Shown here in pieces: positions 48,970 to 59,332 of a stretch of DNA of 64,000 bases. The stretch spans positions 62,001 to 126,000 of the forward strand of contig JAHJIJ010000002.1 in NCBI GenBank assembly GCA_018823325.1, in the 5' to 3' direction. Numbering within the stretch: the stretch's first letter is position 1; every line of letters starts with the position of its first letter. The position numbers were made by a program, and so were the translations under genes. The notes under the pieces are model-generated. The model saw only the letters and a list, made by a program, of their open reading frames with translations, was not told where the DNA came from and made no database searches. This stretch comes from Alphaproteobacteria bacterium. GTDB taxonomy: Bacteria; Pseudomonadota; Alphaproteobacteria; Sphingomonadales; Sphingomonadaceae.

Positions 48970-50106
48970 TCAGCCAATCAAGCCGCTCAGCCCTCGCCAG
49001 ACCCCAAAGGACGCCAGATCGTTCAGGGTCACGAAGATCATGAGGCCCAGCAACAGCGCAAGACCGGAGCGAAACGCCATTTCCTGAAACCGTGGGCTAA
49101 CCGGCCTGCGCTGGATAGCTTCTATCCCGTAGAAGAACAAATGACCCCCGTCGAGCATGGGAATTGGCAAGAGGTTGATGAACCCCAAGTTAATCGAGAT
49201 GAGGGCAATGAAGGCGATCAGCGCTTCCGGGCCTAGCGCAGCCTGCTCACCGGAGATCTGAGCGATCTTGAGCGGTCCGCCCAGCTCTTCCAGCGAACGA
49301 CGACCGGTTATGATATCGACAAGGCCGCTAGCCATCATGCCGATAAGCTCACCGGTTCGGCGCACGCCCACAAGCGGCGCTTCCAACAGGCTCACCGGTC
49401 GCGAAACCGATTCCAGACTGCGCACGCCAAGAGCGCCATAGCGATACTCGTTCCCGAATCGATCGACCTGGACCATCTCGCCAATGGTCACGGGAATCTC
49501 GCGCGATGTGTCGCCACGCTCAACCTTCAGCGTGACTTCCTCACCCGGCAGTTTGGTGACGATGATCTGGCGCAACTCGCCGAACAGTTCGACTGGCGTA
49601 CCATCAACGGCACGGATCTTGTCACCCGGCAAGATTCCGGCGCGATCCGCAGCGGAACCGGTTTCCACCGCCGTCACATCGGCAGGGGTGACATTCTCGC
49701 CATAGGCATAGGCAAAGCCGCCCAGAATGAGTGCCGCGAAGATCAGGTTGATAAGCGGCCCGGCCAGCACGATCAGCGCCCGCTGCCCGACCGACTTGGA
49801 CTGGAATGTGCGGTTGCGCTCGTGCGGCGGCAGTTCCAGCCAGCTTGAATCGGACTGGCTCGCCGCGTTCATGTCGCCGGCAAACTTGACGTAACCGCCA
49901 AGAGGGAGCGCCGCGAGCCGCCAGCGGGTGCCGCGCTTGTCGTGCCAGGCAAACAGCTCCTTGCCAAAGCCGATCGAGAACGTCTCGGCATGGACGCCGA
50001 ACCAGCGGCCGACAAGATAGTGCCCCATCTCGTGAACGAACACGAGCGGCCCGATCACGAGCAGAAAGGCAAGAACCGTGAAAAGGAAACCGGGGTTGTC
50101 GGTCAA
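48970..50106 (-). CDS. rseP: Site-2 intramembrane protease RseP
   Basis: A 378-residue zinc metalloprotease of the S2P family. The metal motif HEMGH is near residue 25 (VFVHEMGHYLVGRWFG), and the C-terminal LDGGHLFFY holds the third ligand. A PDZ domain lies near residues 125-210 (AADRAGILPGDKIRAVDGTP). Four helices place it in the inner membrane, where it releases membrane-bound sigma-factor regulators. The ATG at 50106 overlaps the dxr stop by four bases. Confidence 0.96.
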   Translation of the reverse strand: MTDNPGFLFTVLAFLLVIGPLVFVHEMGHYLVGRWFGVHAETFSIGFGKELFAWHDKRGTRWRLAALPLGGYVKFAGDMNAASQSDSSWLELPPHERNRTFQSKSVGQRALIVLAGPLINLIFAALILGGFAYAYGENVTPADVTAVETGSAADRAGILPGDKIRAVDGTPVELFGELRQIIVTKLPGEEVTLKVERGDTSREIPVTIGEMVQVDRFGNEYRYGALGVRSLESVSRPVSLLEAPLVGVRRTGELIGMMASGLVDIITGRRSLEELGGPLKIAQISGEQAALGPEALIAFIALISINLGFINLLPIPMLDGGHLFFYGIEAIQRRPVSPRFQEMAFRSGLALLLGLMIFVTLNDLASFGVWRGLSGLIG

Positions 50107-51269
50107 TTGATAAGCTCCGCCGTCAGCCTCTCAGCTATATGCCGCGCTGACCTGTCGATGGCCTGAACGTCCTCGAGACTTTCGATCCGCCCGGCCTCTG
50201 CGCGCGCTAGCACGTCTTCGACAATTCGGCCAATATCAAGAAAGCCGATGCGCCCGTCCAGAAACGCCCCGACCGCGATTTCATTGGCGGCATTGAGCAC
50301 CGCAGGCGCACCACCGCCGGCCTCTATGGCCTCGCGCGCAAGCCGGAGCGCCGGAAAGCGCACCTCATCGGGTGCCTCGAAATCGAGACGACCCAATGTT
50401 GCCAGATCGAGCGCCTCGCACGGGGTCTCCATGCGCTGCGGCCATGCCAGCGTGCTGGCGATGGGAATGCGCATGTCCGGGCAACCCAGCTGTGCAATGG
50501 TCGAGCGATCGCGATATTCCACCATCGAGTGAATGACCGACTGCGGGTGGACGAGGATCGAGAACTTGTCGAGGCCGATCGGGAACAGGTGATAGGCCTC
50601 GATCAGTTCGAGCCCCTTGTTCATCATCGTGGCGCTATCGATGCTGATCTTGCGGCCCATTGACCAGTTGGGATGTTTGACCGCCTGCGCCGGTGTAACC
50701 GCGCGCATCGCCTCGCGGGAGAGCGTGCGGAACGGGCCGCCGCTGGCGGTGAGCGTGATCTTGCGGACGGCCTCCAGGCCACCGCTCGCGAGGCACTGGA
50801 AAATCGCGTTATGCTCGCTGTCGACGGGCAGCAGCGCGGCGCCGCTGCAGGCAACGGCGGCCATCATGACGTCACCGGCCGAAACCAGCGCTTCCTTGTT
50901 GGCGAGTGCCACCGTCTTGCCGTTGGCCACGGCTGCGAGCGTGGGGGCAAGGCCTGCACATCCGACAATGGCCGCCATGGTCCAGTCCGCGCCCATCTGA
51001 GCCGCCTCGATGAGCGCATCGCTCCCGGCGGCCGCCTCGATCCCGCTGCCATCAAGCGCCGCCTTGAGGTCGCCATAGCGCGCTTCATTGGCAATCACCG
51101 CACGGCGCGCGCGGTGGGCGATAGCAATGGCGGCAAGCTTCTCGACGTCGTCACCGGCAGTGACGGCTAGCACCTCGAAGGCCTCCGGCTCGCGCGCGAT
51201 CAGATCGAGCGTCGATGTGCCGACGGAACCTGTCGCGCCAAACACCGAAACCGTACGCGGGGCCATCAT
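50103..51269 (-). CDS. dxr: 1-deoxy-D-xylulose-5-phosphate reductoisomerase
   Basis: A 388-residue NADPH enzyme of the MEP isoprenoid route. The nucleotide motif is [18 protein letters not shown] at the N-terminus; [27 protein letters not shown] and [12 protein letters not shown] give the active-site region, with [21 protein letters not shown]. The ATG at 51269 is chosen because its ATGA overlaps the cdsA stop by four bases; the open frame extends upstream in non-coding-like sequence. Confidence 0.97.
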   Translation of the reverse strand: MMAPRTVSVFGATGSVGTSTLDLIAREPEAFEVLAVTAGDDVEKLAAIAIAHRARRAVIANEARYGDLKAALDGSGIEAAAGSDALIEAAQMGADWTMAAIVGCAGLAPTLAAVANGKTVALANKEALVSAGDVMMAAVACSGAALLPVDSEHNAIFQCLASGGLEAVRKITLTASGGPFRTLSREAMRAVTPAQAVKHPNWSMGRKISIDSATMMNKGLELIEAYHLFPIGLDKFSILVHPQSVIHSMVEYRDRSTIAQLGCPDMRIPIASTLAWPQRMETPCEALDLATLGRLDFEAPDEVRFPALRLAREAIEAGGGAPAVLNAANEIAVGAFLDGRIGFLDIGRIVEDVLARAEAGRIESLEDVQAIDRSARHIAERLTAELIN

Positions 51270-51931
51270 CCCAACATTCCCCCCGCGCTCACCAGAGCAC
51301 CGACAATCACGGCCAAAAGCAGGCCATCCACGCGGTCGAACATGCCGCCATGTCCGGGGATCAAGTTGCCACTGTCCTTCACCCCGGCCCGCCGCTTCAT
51401 CCAACTCTCAAAAAAATCACCGACTTGCGCCACGACAGCAATCGCCGCGCCGAGCAAGGCGCTGAGGAGTATGAAGCCCGGCTGAAGGCTCATGCTCGCC
51501 ACCCCTGCCATGAGGAGCGCCGACGCCAGCATGCCGCCACCCAAACCCGCCCAGGTCTTGGACGGGCTGATCGCCGGCGCGATCTTGGGGCCGCCAATCG
51601 TTCGTCCCGCGAAATAGGCACCGACATCGGTCGCGATGACGATGCCGATCAGCATCCAGCGCGCTGCACTACCCAGCGACAAAAGTGCCAGAGCCGCGCC
51701 GCCGATATAGATTACGCCGAAAAGCAGCCAGAGCAGCCGCGCCACGGCACCATCCGGGAAACGCCTGACCAGCCCGCGCCATTCCCACAACACGAGCGCG
51801 CTCACGAGGAGCACAAGCATCATGAGCACGGCGCCCTCGGCCCACAGAGCCAAACCCGCCGCCACGAGCAGAACGATCGCAGAGCCGGTGCGAACCGCCA
51901 GATCGGAGCGCGGCGGACTGTTGGCCATCAT
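51266..51931 (-). CDS. cdsA: Phosphatidate cytidylyltransferase
   Basis: A 221-residue integral membrane enzyme that makes CDP-diacylglycerol from phosphatidate and CTP. The signature near the end is [20 protein letters not shown]. About seven hydrophobic helices precede it, with [20 protein letters not shown] and [12 protein letters not shown] as conserved parts. It lies between uppS and dxr with four-base overlaps on both sides. CDP-diacylglycerol feeds PssA, encoded 5 kb away. Confidence 0.96.
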   Translation of the reverse strand: MMANSPPRSDLAVRTGSAIVLLVAAGLALWAEGAVLMMLVLLVSALVLWEWRGLVRRFPDGAVARLLWLLFGVIYIGGAALALLSLGSAARWMLIGIVIATDVGAYFAGRTIGGPKIAPAISPSKTWAGLGGGMLASALLMAGVASMSLQPGFILLSALLGAAIAVVAQVGDFFESWMKRRAGVKDSGNLIPGHGGMFDRVDGLLLAVIVGALVSAGGMLG

Positions 51932-52692
51932 CTGCCTCCGTAGCGCCGTTCACGCCGGGCATAGCTTTCAATCGCGGCCACCAGCGCTGCCTCATCGAAA
52001 TCGGGCCACAGCGTGTCAGTAAAATATAGCTCGGCGTAGGCAGCTTGCCAGAGCAGGAAGTTGGACAGGCGCACTTCCCCGGACGTGCGGATAAGCAGGT
52101 CAAGCGGTGGCAGGTCGGCCGTATCAAGCTGCGCGGCGATCGCTTCCGGCGTGATCTCGGACGGAGCCAGCGTGCCTGCCTTCACTTGCTCGGCCAGGCG
52201 TCGCATCGCGCGCGCAAGCTCGTCCTGTGACCCGTAATTAAGAGCGACGACCAGCGTCGAAGCGCGGTTGTCAGCGGTGCGTGCCACGGCAGCGTCAACC
52301 ATCGCAGCGGCCTCCGGCTCGAACGCATGATGATCGCCGATGATCTTCAGACGAATGCCGGCCTCGTGAATCTCATCCAGCTCGGAGCGGAGAAATTGCT
52401 TCATGAGACCCGTGAGGTCGGCGATCTCCTCTTCAGGCCGCTTCCAGTTCTCCGATGAGAAGGCGTAGAGCGTGACACACTCGATGCCGAGCTTGCCAGC
52501 AGCCCGCAAAGTGCGCCGAACCGCCTCGGCACCGGAGCGATGCCCGGCCAGCCGTGGCAGCCGACGCGCCTTTGCCCACCGGCCGTTGCCGTCCATGATG
52601 ATTGCGATATGGCGCGGCACGGCACCCTGCCCACCTGTCTCGACAGGCGCCGGCGCAGGCTTGCGCGAAATCCTCGACCGCAGCAGGCTCAT
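51928..52692 (-). CDS. uppS: Undecaprenyl diphosphate synthase (UppS/IspU)
   Basis: A 254-residue cis-prenyltransferase. The catalytic Asp is in [20 protein letters not shown] near residue 30, followed by [27 protein letters not shown] and [21 protein letters not shown]. The product is the lipid carrier for peptidoglycan. The start [11 protein letters not shown] at 52692 is the more likely one; a Met nine codons upstream has no better site. It lies between frr and cdsA. Confidence 0.96.
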   Translation of the reverse strand: MSLLRSRISRKPAPAPVETGGQGAVPRHIAIIMDGNGRWAKARRLPRLAGHRSGAEAVRRTLRAAGKLGIECVTLYAFSSENWKRPEEEIADLTGLMKQFLRSELDEIHEAGIRLKIIGDHHAFEPEAAAMVDAAVARTADNRASTLVVALNYGSQDELARAMRRLAEQVKAGTLAPSEITPEAIAAQLDTADLPPLDLLIRTSGEVRLSNFLLWQAAYAELYFTDTLWPDFDEAALVAAIESYARRERRYGGR

Positions 52693-52731
52693 AATCGCCC
52701 CCGGCCTCTCCCCCGGCAATCGCAGGACCGA

Positions 52732-53289
52732 TTATTTGCCAAGGATTTCCTTTTCCTTGGCCTGCGCCGCCGCATCGATTTCGGCGATGGTGGAATCGGT
52801 CAGCTTCTGAACCTCGGCTTCAGCGCGCTTGCGCTCGTCCTCGCTCATCTCGCCCTTTTTCTCGTCGGTCTTGAGATTGTCCATGCCGTCACGACGAACA
52901 TTCCGCACTGCCACGCGAGCCTTTTCCGCATATTGGCCGGCAAGCTTGGCAAGCTCCTTGCGGCGCTCTTCGGTGAGGTCGGGAATCGGCAGCCGGACAT
53001 TCTGGCCATCGACGATCGGATTGAGACCGAGGCCGGCCGAGCGGATCGCCTTGTCAACCGGTCCGACATTGGACTTGTCCCAGACCTGAACCGAGAGCAG
53101 GCGCGGCTCTGGTGCGGAAACCGTAGCCACCTGGTTAAGTGGCATCTTCGCCCCGTAAACCTCCACCATGACCGGATCGAGCAATCCGACATTCGCGCGA
53201 CCGGTCCGCAGACCGTTCAGATCATGCTGCAGTGCTTCCACCGCACCGGCCATGCGGCGCTCCAGATCAGCCTTGTCATATTTTGCCAT
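52732..53289 (-). CDS. frr: Ribosome recycling factor
   Basis: A 185-residue protein with the three-helix-bundle signatures of [22 protein letters not shown] near residue 30, [21 protein letters not shown], and [34 protein letters not shown]. With EF-G it splits post-termination ribosomes. It follows pyrH by 18 bases and is read in the same direction. Confidence 0.98.
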   Translation of the reverse strand: MAKYDKADLERRMAGAVEALQHDLNGLRTGRANVGLLDPVMVEVYGAKMPLNQVATVSAPEPRLLSVQVWDKSNVGPVDKAIRSAGLGLNPIVDGQNVRLPIPDLTEERRKELAKLAGQYAEKARVAVRNVRRDGMDNLKTDEKKGEMSEDERKRAEAEVQKLTDSTIAEIDAAAQAKEKEILGK

Positions 53290-53307
53290 ATTGCCTCTCC
53301 GATTTGC

Positions 53308-54030
53308 CTAACGTCCGCTGTCGACGAGGGTCGAGACGCCCTCGCCGCGCAGCACGCGGGCAAGATTGCCTTGCTCGCGAATGTTGAACACGATGATAGG
53401 GATCGCATTGTCGCGGCAGAGCGCGACGGCGCTGGCATCCATCACCTTGAGATTCTGTGTAAGCACCTGATCGTAACTCACACGATCAAAACGTTTTGCT
53501 GCCGGCACGAACTTGGGGTCGGCATCGTAGACGCCGTCTACCGAAGTGCCTTTGTAAAGTGCATCGCAGCCCATCTCGGCGGCGCGAAGCGCGGCGCCGC
53601 TATCCGTCGTGAAATACGGATTTCCGGTGCCGGCGGCGAAAATCACGACGCGGCCCTTTTCTAGATGCCGCTGCGCACGGCGGCGGATATAGGGCTCGCA
53701 GACGCTCGCCATCGGAATGGCTGACTGAACGCGCGTAGCCACGCCGAGATGCTCGAGAGCATCCTGCATGGCCAGGGCGTTCATCACAGTGGCCAGCATG
53801 CCCATATAATCGGCATTGGCGCGATCCATGCCCTGTGCCGCGCCAGCCATGCCACGGAAGATGTTCCCCCCGCCGATCACGAGGCAAAGCTCGAAACCTG
53901 ATTCCTTGGCTTCCTTCACCTCGCCAGCGACGCGTGCCACAGTTGCAGGGTCAATGCCAAAGCTCTGGTCGCCCATCGCGGCTTCGCCCGACAGCTTGAT
54001 GAGAATGCGCTTGGGGGCGGTTGTCGTCAT
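53308..54030 (-). CDS. pyrH: UMP kinase
   Basis: A 240-residue amino acid kinase-fold enzyme. It has [20 protein letters not shown] at the N-terminus, [20 protein letters not shown] with the nucleotide loop, and [20 protein letters not shown]. It phosphorylates UMP for pyrimidine nucleotides. It is preceded by its own promoter-like site at 54067-54095, so it may be transcribed apart from rpsB-tsf. Confidence 0.98.
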   Translation of the reverse strand: MTTTAPKRILIKLSGEAAMGDQSFGIDPATVARVAGEVKEAKESGFELCLVIGGGNIFRGMAGAAQGMDRANADYMGMLATVMNALAMQDALEHLGVATRVQSAIPMASVCEPYIRRRAQRHLEKGRVVIFAAGTGNPYFTTDSGAALRAAEMGCDALYKGTSVDGVYDADPKFVPAAKRFDRVSYDQVLTQNLKVMDASAVALCRDNAIPIIVFNIREQGNLARVLRGEGVSTLVDSGR

Positions 54031-54066
54031 GAATGCCTAACAAGTTCCAGAGACGGGAGCGGCGCG

Positions 54067-54095
54067 GACCTTAGTAAGCCCGCGCCGCCATGCCA
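54067..54095 (-). promoter_or_regulatory. Candidate pyrH promoter
   Basis: On the minus strand TTGGCA (54095-54090), 17 bases, TAAGGT (54072-54067), 37 bases before the pyrH start. A GCGCCG/CGGCGC hairpin just upstream (about 54095-54115) may end rpsB-tsf. Confidence 0.45.
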
Positions 54096-54136
54096 AGCGC
54101 CGAGCGAGCCCGGCGCACAATATTTGAAGATGAAGA

Positions 54137-55063
54137 TCAGGCGCCGACGGCGGCTGCTACTTCCGCCGCGAAATCCTTCTCTTCTTTCTCGATGCCTTCG
54201 CCGAGCTGGAAGCGGACATAGTCCTTGAGAACGATCGTCGTCCCGGCATCCTTGGCAGCCTTGGCCACGACATCCGCGATGGGGGTCTTGTTGTCCATCA
54301 CGAAGATCTGCGAGAGCAGCGCCTGCTCCTTGGCAAACTTAGCCACCGCGCCATCGACCATCTTGGCGACGATGTCAGCAGGCTTGCCCGACTCAGCCGC
54401 CTTCTCGGTTGCGATCTTGCGCTCGCGCTCGAGAATCTCGGCCGGAATGTCGTCAGCCTTGAGCGCGACGGGGAAAGCTGCTGCAATGTGCATCGCGATC
54501 TGCTTGCCGAGTGGCGCCAGAACGTCAGCACCCGCCGGGCTTTCAAGCGCGACAAGCACGCCGATCTTGCCGAGCGACGGCGCGACGGCGTTGTGCATGT
54601 AATCCACGACGAGACCCTGATCGACGGAAACCGCCTTCACGCGACGCAGCTGCTGGTTCTCACCGATGGTGGCAACGTTCGTCACCAGCGCATCGTTGAT
54701 AGTGCCACCGGCCGGATGCGGCGCGGCGAGCAGGGCTTCGGCATCGCCGATCGCGTTGCTGAGCGCGACATCGCCTGCGGTGCGCACGAAGCTCTGGAAC
54801 TGATCGTTCTTGGCAACGAAGTCGGTCTCGCTGTTCACCTCGACGGCAACACCACGCGTGCCATCAACTGCGACGACGACCAGACCTTCAGCAGCGGTCC
54901 GGCTCGACTTCTTCTGGGCAGCAGCCAAGCCTTTGGCGCGCAGCCAATCCACGGCCGCCTCAACGTCACCATTGGTTTCGGCAAGCGCCTTCTTGCAATC
55001 CATCATGCCAGCGCCCGAGCGCTCGCGCAGTTCCTTGACGGCGGCTGCGGTAATCTCTGCCAT
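54137..55063 (-). CDS. tsf: Translation elongation factor Ts
   Basis: A 308-residue EF-Ts starting [20 protein letters not shown]. It has [25 protein letters not shown] (UBA-like N-terminus) and [12 protein letters not shown], the EF-Tu-contacting motif T-D-F-V. It reloads EF-Tu with GTP. The frame opens five codons earlier, but this Met gives the conserved N-terminus and has GAGGAAC upstream. It follows rpsB with a 113-base gap containing the palindrome TCAGGCG/CGCCTGA (55105-55120). Confidence 0.98.
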   Translation of the reverse strand: MAEITAAAVKELRERSGAGMMDCKKALAETNGDVEAAVDWLRAKGLAAAQKKSSRTAAEGLVVVAVDGTRGVAVEVNSETDFVAKNDQFQSFVRTAGDVALSNAIGDAEALLAAPHPAGGTINDALVTNVATIGENQQLRRVKAVSVDQGLVVDYMHNAVAPSLGKIGVLVALESPAGADVLAPLGKQIAMHIAAAFPVALKADDIPAEILERERKIATEKAAESGKPADIVAKMVDGAVAKFAKEQALLSQIFVMDNKTPIADVVAKAAKDAGTTIVLKDYVRFQLGEGIEKEEKDFAAEVAAAVGA

Positions 55064-55176
55064 GTCTCTGTTCCTCAAATCTCTGGGATTTCATGTTGCT
55101 CAATGTCAGGCGGGCGCCTGAACCGTTCCCGATCCGGCGCCCTGCCCGCACATTGTTGCGTGCGTTTGACGGCGCC

Positions 55177-55935
55177 TCAGGCTTGCGCGAGCGCTTCCTC
55201 AGCCGGCGGCTCGTCCATCGCGCCGAAATCGGCACCCGAAACGACAGCAGCGTTCTGGTTGCCACGGGTGGCAGCCTGGGCCAGCGCTTCGCAGTAAAGG
55301 CGGATCGCGCGGCTCGCATCGTCATTGGCGGGGACCGGGAAAGCGATGCCCGACGGATCGACGTTCGAGTCGAGGACCGCGACCACCGGAATACCGAGCG
55401 TGTTGGCTTCCTTGATCGCCAGCTCTTCCTTGTTCACGTCGATCACGAACATCACGTCCGGAATGCCGCCCATGTCGCGGATGCCGCCCAGCGACAGCTC
55501 GAGCTTGTCGCGCTCGCGAGTCATCTGAAGGACTTCCTTCTTGGTCAGACCGTGGGTGTCGCCCGAGAGCTTCTCCTCAAGCGACTTCAGGCGCTTGATC
55601 GAACCGGAAATCGTCTTCCAGTTGGTGAGCATGCCGCCCAGCCAGCGATGATTGACGAAATGCTGGCCCGAACGACGGGCTGCCTCGGCAATGGACTCCT
55701 GCGCCTGACGCTTCGTGCCCACGAACAGCACCTTGCCGCCGGCGGCAACAGTCGACGACACGAAGTCGAGCGCGCGCGCAAAGAGCGGAACGGTCTGCGA
55801 GAGATCGATGATGTGAATGCCATTCCGCTCGCCGAAAATGTACGGCTTCATGCGGGGATTCCAGCGGTGCGTCTGGTGGCCGAAATGTGCGCCGGCCTCG
55901 ATCAATTGGTGCAGGGTGACGACAGGTGCCGCCAT
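55177..55935 (-). CDS. rpsB: 30S ribosomal protein S2
   Basis: A 252-residue S2. Signatures include [20 protein letters not shown] at the N-terminus, [21 protein letters not shown], and [16 protein letters not shown], then [20 protein letters not shown]. It starts with ATG at 55935, seven bases after GGAAGGAG. It is the first gene of the long leftward series rpsB-tsf-pyrH-frr-uppS-cdsA-dxr-rseP-bamA-skp-fabZ. Confidence 0.98.
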   Translation of the reverse strand: MAAPVVTLHQLIEAGAHFGHQTHRWNPRMKPYIFGERNGIHIIDLSQTVPLFARALDFVSSTVAAGGKVLFVGTKRQAQESIAEAARRSGQHFVNHRWLGGMLTNWKTISGSIKRLKSLEEKLSGDTHGLTKKEVLQMTRERDKLELSLGGIRDMGGIPDVMFVIDVNKEELAIKEANTLGIPVVAVLDSNVDPSGIAFPVPANDDASRAIRLYCEALAQAATRGNQNAAVVSGADFGAMDEPPAEEALAQA

Positions 55936-56024
55936 AAGATAATCTCCTTCCGGTTAAGCCTCTGGGATTCTGTGACCGCGAAGCGGCACCGGTATGTGCG
56001 AATCCCATGTGGGTTAGGGGTGCG

Positions 56025-56053
56025 CCCTTAGAACAAAGGCGGCCACGACACAA
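56025..56053 (-). promoter_or_regulatory. Candidate rpsB promoter
   Basis: On the minus strand TTGTGT (56053-56048), 17 bases, TAAGGG (56030-56025). The mRNA leader would be about 80 bases. The -10 equals that of tRNA-Trp and rpmE in this window. Confidence 0.5.
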
Positions 56054-56056
56054 GGC

Positions 56057-56086
56057 TTGACTCCGCCCCTGATATAGAACAAATAG
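56057..56086 (+). promoter_or_regulatory. Candidate promoter of the 77-residue protein gene
   Basis: TTGACT (56057-56062) is a good -35; after 18 bases AAATAG (56081-56086) is a plausible -10. The SOS box overlaps this -10, which is the usual place for LexA repression. Confidence 0.35.
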
Positions 56087-56091
56087 AGAAC
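56077..56091. promoter_or_regulatory. LexA (SOS) box, alphaproteobacterial type
   Basis: GAACAAATAGAGAAC is an exact GAAC-N7-GAAC direct repeat (GTTC-N7-GTTC on the other strand), the known LexA consensus in Alphaproteobacteria. It lies 45 bases before a 77-residue ORF and, on the other side, about 140 bases before rpsB. Position favours control of the small ORF. Confidence 0.6.
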
Positions 56092-56135
56092 ATATCGCCA
56101 ATATGCAGCTTCAGGCGGATAAGAAAGGAACAACG

Positions 56136-56369
56136 ATGTTCTATCTTTTGGGATGTGCGCTTTTCGCAATGGCAGGCCTCAGCGCCCTCATGATCATGGC
56201 AAAAGACGTCCACCACTATCATGGCATCATGATGCGCTCGCTGAAGACGCTCAGTTTGGATGGCTGGAATCCGGCGGTGGCCGAAAGGCAGGAGCTGTCT
56301 GCGCTGGAACTTAATCCTGCTGTGTTGACGATGCGCCCGAGAGCCGCCGTTGCACTCGCGCGTAACTGA
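56136..56369 (+). CDS. Small membrane protein behind a LexA-type box
   Basis: A 77-residue protein beginning MFYLLGCALFAMAGLSALMI, one hydrophobic helix with a short N-terminus. The rest is soluble: DVHHYHGIMMRSLKTLSLDG, then WNPAVAERQELSALELNPA and a basic end. AAGAAAGGAAC lies before the ATG. No family was recognised. Upstream lies an exact GAAC-N7-GAAC box over the likely promoter, so it may be induced by DNA damage. Its last 59 bases overlap the 3' end of convergent pssA. In Caulobacter, SOS induces the small membrane division inhibitor SidA (known); a like role here is only a guess. Confidence 0.6.
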   Translation: MFYLLGCALFAMAGLSALMIMAKDVHHYHGIMMRSLKTLSLDGWNPAVAERQELSALELNPAVLTMRPRAAVALARN

Positions 56370-57132
56370 TGATGCCGACAGGCAGCAATGCGATATAAGC
56401 CACCGACAGTATAAGCAGAGCGTGCCAAGGCGCCACCATCAGGCTCGCCGCAAAGACGCCAGCCAGGAGAATGGCAAAGAGGCGCCAGGCCGGCGGCACG
56501 CGCAGCCCCTTCCAGCCCAATGTGGGCAGGCTGGAGATCATCAGGAACGCTGAAACGACGATCCATGGCGCGACAAGCCGCCAATCCCGAAAGACGTCCA
56601 GACCAGTGATGAACCAGGCATAAAGTGGCAGGAGCGCGATACCCGCTCCCGCCGGCGCCGGTACGCCTGTAAGGAAGCCAGCGGCCTTGCGAGGCTGGTC
56701 GACAATATCGAGGCTTGCATTGAAGCGGGCCAGTCGAAGCGCACAACTCAGCGCCAGCACCAGGGCAACAATCCAGCCGAAACGCGGCATTGACTGGAGC
56801 GACCAGAGATAGACGAGAAGAGCGGGCGAGACGCCAAACGCAATTGCATCCGAGAGGGAATCAAGCTCAGCACCGAAGCGGCTATCGGCCCGGAGCAATC
56901 GGGCAACCCGACCATCGATACCGTCCAGAACGCCAGCAAAGATGATCGCAGCGACGGCAAGCTGCCATTCGCCGGAGATCCCATACCGAATGGCGGTAAG
57001 ACCGAAGCAAAGCGCCATCGCAGTGATGGCATTAGGCGCGACCTGACGCAGCGTAATGCCCCTGCTCATCCGCAGGGACATGGGGCGCGGGCGCCTCGTC
57101 ACTTTGGCCCCGCTTTTAGACGCGCTCTGCAC
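56311..57132 (-). CDS. pssA: CDP-diacylglycerol--serine O-phosphatidyltransferase
   Basis: A CDP-alcohol phosphatidyltransferase of up to 273 residues; the conserved part begins near SLRMSRGITLRQVAPNAITA, so a start around residue 18-22 is possible. The catalytic motif is DGRVARLLRADSRFGAELDS followed by LSD, matching D-G-x2-A-R-x8-G-x3-D-x3-D. Several membrane helices follow. It makes phosphatidylserine, which Psd, encoded just upstream, decarboxylates. The 3' end overlaps the small LexA-box gene by 59 bases. Confidence 0.95.
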   Translation of the reverse strand: MQSASKSGAKVTRRPRPMSLRMSRGITLRQVAPNAITAMALCFGLTAIRYGISGEWQLAVAAIIFAGVLDGIDGRVARLLRADSRFGAELDSLSDAIAFGVSPALLVYLWSLQSMPRFGWIVALVLALSCALRLARFNASLDIVDQPRKAAGFLTGVPAPAGAGIALLPLYAWFITGLDVFRDWRLVAPWIVVSAFLMISSLPTLGWKGLRVPPAWRLFAILLAGVFAASLMVAPWHALLILSVAYIALLPVGIISYARVQRRLSGASSTQQD

Positions 57133-57157
57133 ATGGGATGTTTCCGCCGTTGTTCAC

Positions 57158-57904
57158 TCATTGCAGAACACCCGAGATCGCCTGTTCGTCGCCAAGATGT
57201 GCCAAAATTGTTTCGCCGGCCACGGTATGAGTGCCCAGCGCAACCTTGGGGGCGGTGCCGGCGGGTAGATAGACATCCACCCGACTGCCAAAGCGAATGA
57301 GGCCGACGCGCTGGCCCGCCGCGACGATATCTCCACGCTTGACGAACGGAACAATCCGCCGCGCGACCAGTCCCGCTATCTGCGTGAAGCCAATCCGCAC
57401 ACCATCGCTGCGCTCGACAAGAATATGCTGGCGCTCATTATCCTCGCTCGCCTTGTCCAGATCCGCATTCACGAATTTGCCGCTGATATAGACGACATCC
57501 TTGATGGTGCCGCTGATCGGCGTCCGGTTGATGTGGACATCAAACACACTCATGAAGATGGACACGCGCGTCATGGGTGCGTCGCCCAGCTTGTCTGGCC
57601 CCGCCATTTCCGGAGGCGGCGGAACAACCTGGATGAGCGTGACCAATCCGTCAGCGGGCGCGATGATCGCGCGCTCATCCTGCGGAACGGCACGGATCGG
57701 ATCCCGAAAGAAGGCGAAAACCCAGATGGTAACGCCCACCATCAACCAGGCCGGAATTGACCAGCCAACCAAAGCAAAAATGAGAGTGATCGCTGCGGCA
57801 ATCGCACCAAAGCGACGCCCCTCCGGGTGAACCGATGGAAAGCTCCACTTGACGCTTGTCCGTGAAGGGGCGACCGGCTGCGTGCCCGAAAATTCTGTTG
57901 TCAT
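57158..57904 (-). CDS. psd: Phosphatidylserine decarboxylase proenzyme
   Basis: A 248-residue short-type Psd. Two hydrophobic segments near residues 35-65 ([28 protein letters not shown]) are followed by [22 protein letters not shown] and [16 protein letters not shown]. The self-cleavage site that makes the pyruvoyl group is in RFGSRVDVY near residue 213 (Gly-Ser). It produces phosphatidylethanolamine. A promoter-like site ends 7 bases before the ATG, so the message may have almost no leader. pssA follows 25 bases later. Confidence 0.95.
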   Translation of the reverse strand: MTTEFSGTQPVAPSRTSVKWSFPSVHPEGRRFGAIAAAITLIFALVGWSIPAWLMVGVTIWVFAFFRDPIRAVPQDERAIIAPADGLVTLIQVVPPPPEMAGPDKLGDAPMTRVSIFMSVFDVHINRTPISGTIKDVVYISGKFVNADLDKASEDNERQHILVERSDGVRIGFTQIAGLVARRIVPFVKRGDIVAAGQRVGLIRFGSRVDVYLPAGTAPKVALGTHTVAGETILAHLGDEQAISGVLQ

Positions 57905-57910
57905 TGACCC

Positions 57911-57939
57911 TGTTTAGGATGAGCGGAGGATTGGCACAA
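57911..57939 (-). promoter_or_regulatory. Candidate psd-pssA promoter
   Basis: On the minus strand TTGTGC (57939-57934), 17 bases, TAAACA (57916-57911). The expected transcription start falls at or next to the psd ATG at 57904. AGGG four bases before the ATG could still serve as a ribosome site if transcription begins earlier. Confidence 0.35.
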
Positions 57940-58003
57940 TCCCTGACGGTTCATTCCGGCATCTTGATAGCCCTGGACTTGCATTCCCGGGCACCCACGA
58001 GAG

Positions 58004-58032
58004 TTGATCATCGCAACGACCTTCCCTAGAGG
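58004..58032 (+). promoter_or_regulatory. Candidate icd promoter
   Basis: TTGATC (58004-58009), 17 bases, TAGAGG (58027-58032), about 70 bases before the icd start. The -10 equals that of secE. Confidence 0.45.
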
Positions 58033-58102
58033 CTTGAGAAAGGGCAACGGGCCTTGCACGTCCGGGGCTGTGTCCGCGATATCGAACAGGGAAAAGGCAC
58101 GC

Positions 58103-59323
58103 ATGAGCAAGATCAAGGTTAAGAACCCGGTCGTCGAGATCGACGGCGACGAAATGACCCGGATCATCTGGGAGTGGATTCGCGAGCGACTGATCAAGCC
58201 CTATGTCGACATCGACCTTCACTATTACGACCTGAGCGTCGAAGAGCGCGACCGCACGAACGATCAGATCACCATCGATTCAGCCGAAGCCATCAAGAAG
58301 TATGGCGTGGGCGTGAAGTGCGCCACCATCACCCCCGACGAACAGCGCGTCGAAGAGTTCAAGCTCAAGCAGATGTGGAAGTCGCCCAACGGCACGATCC
58401 GCAATATTCTGGGCGGCGTTGTGTTCCGCGAGCCAATCGTGATCAAGAACGTCCCCCGGCTCGTTCCAGGCTGGACGGACCCGATTGTCATTGGTCGTCA
58501 TGCCTTTGGCGACCAGTATCGTGCGACCGACTTCCTCGTTCCGGGCCCCGGCAAATTGCGTCTGGTCTTCGAGGGTGACGACGGGAAGGTGATTGACCGG
58601 GAGGTCTTCCAGTTCCCGGGCTCGGGCGTGGCGATGTCGATGTACAATCTCGACCAGTCGATCATCGACTTCGCACGGGCGTCCATGAATTATGCGCTCG
58701 ACCGCAAATGGCCGCTTTATCTCTCCACCAAGAACACGATCATCAAGGCATATGATGGCCGGTTCAAGGACCTGTTCCAGGAGATATTCGACAGCGAATT
58801 CAAGGACAAGTTCTCTGCTGCTGGCATCGAGTATCAGCATCGTCTGATCGACGACATGGTCGCCTCCGCCCTGAAGTGGAGCGGTAAGTTCGTCTGGGCT
58901 TGCAAGAACTATGACGGCGACGTGCAGTCCGACACGGTAGCGCAGGGCTTCGGCTCGCTCGGCCTGATGACCTCCGTGCTGATGACGCCCGATGGCAAGA
59001 CCGTGGAAGCCGAGGCAGCACACGGCACGGTCACGCGCCATTATCGCCAACACCAGCAGGGCAAGGCTACCTCGACGAATCCGATTGCATCTATTTTTGC
59101 TTGGACGGGCGGGCTCAAGTTCCGTGGCAAGTTTGATGAGACGCCGGACGTGGTGCGCTTTGCCGAGACACTGGAGCGCGTGTGCGTTCAGACCGTGGAA
59201 AATGGCGAGATGACGAAGGATCTCGCGATCCTCATCGGGCCGGATCAGGCCTGGATGACGACGGAGCAGTTCTTCGAGGCGATCCGCCGGAACCTCGAGA
59301 ACGAAATGAGCAACTGGTCCTGA
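58103..59323 (+). CDS. icd: NADP-dependent isocitrate dehydrogenase
   Basis: A 406-residue enzyme of the eukaryotic-like (type II) NADP-IDH subfamily, common in Alphaproteobacteria. It starts [20 protein letters not shown] and has [37 protein letters not shown] and [17 protein letters not shown] near residue 305. It oxidises isocitrate to 2-oxoglutarate in the citric acid cycle and supplies NADPH. The frame extends upstream, but the family N-terminus begins at 58103. Confidence 0.97.
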   Translation: MSKIKVKNPVVEIDGDEMTRIIWEWIRERLIKPYVDIDLHYYDLSVEERDRTNDQITIDSAEAIKKYGVGVKCATITPDEQRVEEFKLKQMWKSPNGTIRNILGGVVFREPIVIKNVPRLVPGWTDPIVIGRHAFGDQYRATDFLVPGPGKLRLVFEGDDGKVIDREVFQFPGSGVAMSMYNLDQSIIDFARASMNYALDRKWPLYLSTKNTIIKAYDGRFKDLFQEIFDSEFKDKFSAAGIEYQHRLIDDMVASALKWSGKFVWACKNYDGDVQSDTVAQGFGSLGLMTSVLMTPDGKTVEAEAAHGTVTRHYRQHQQGKATSTNPIASIFAWTGGLKFRGKFDETPDVVRFAETLERVCVQTVENGEMTKDLAILIGPDQAWMTTEQFFEAIRRNLENEMSNWS

Positions 59324-59332
59324 TACGCGACA

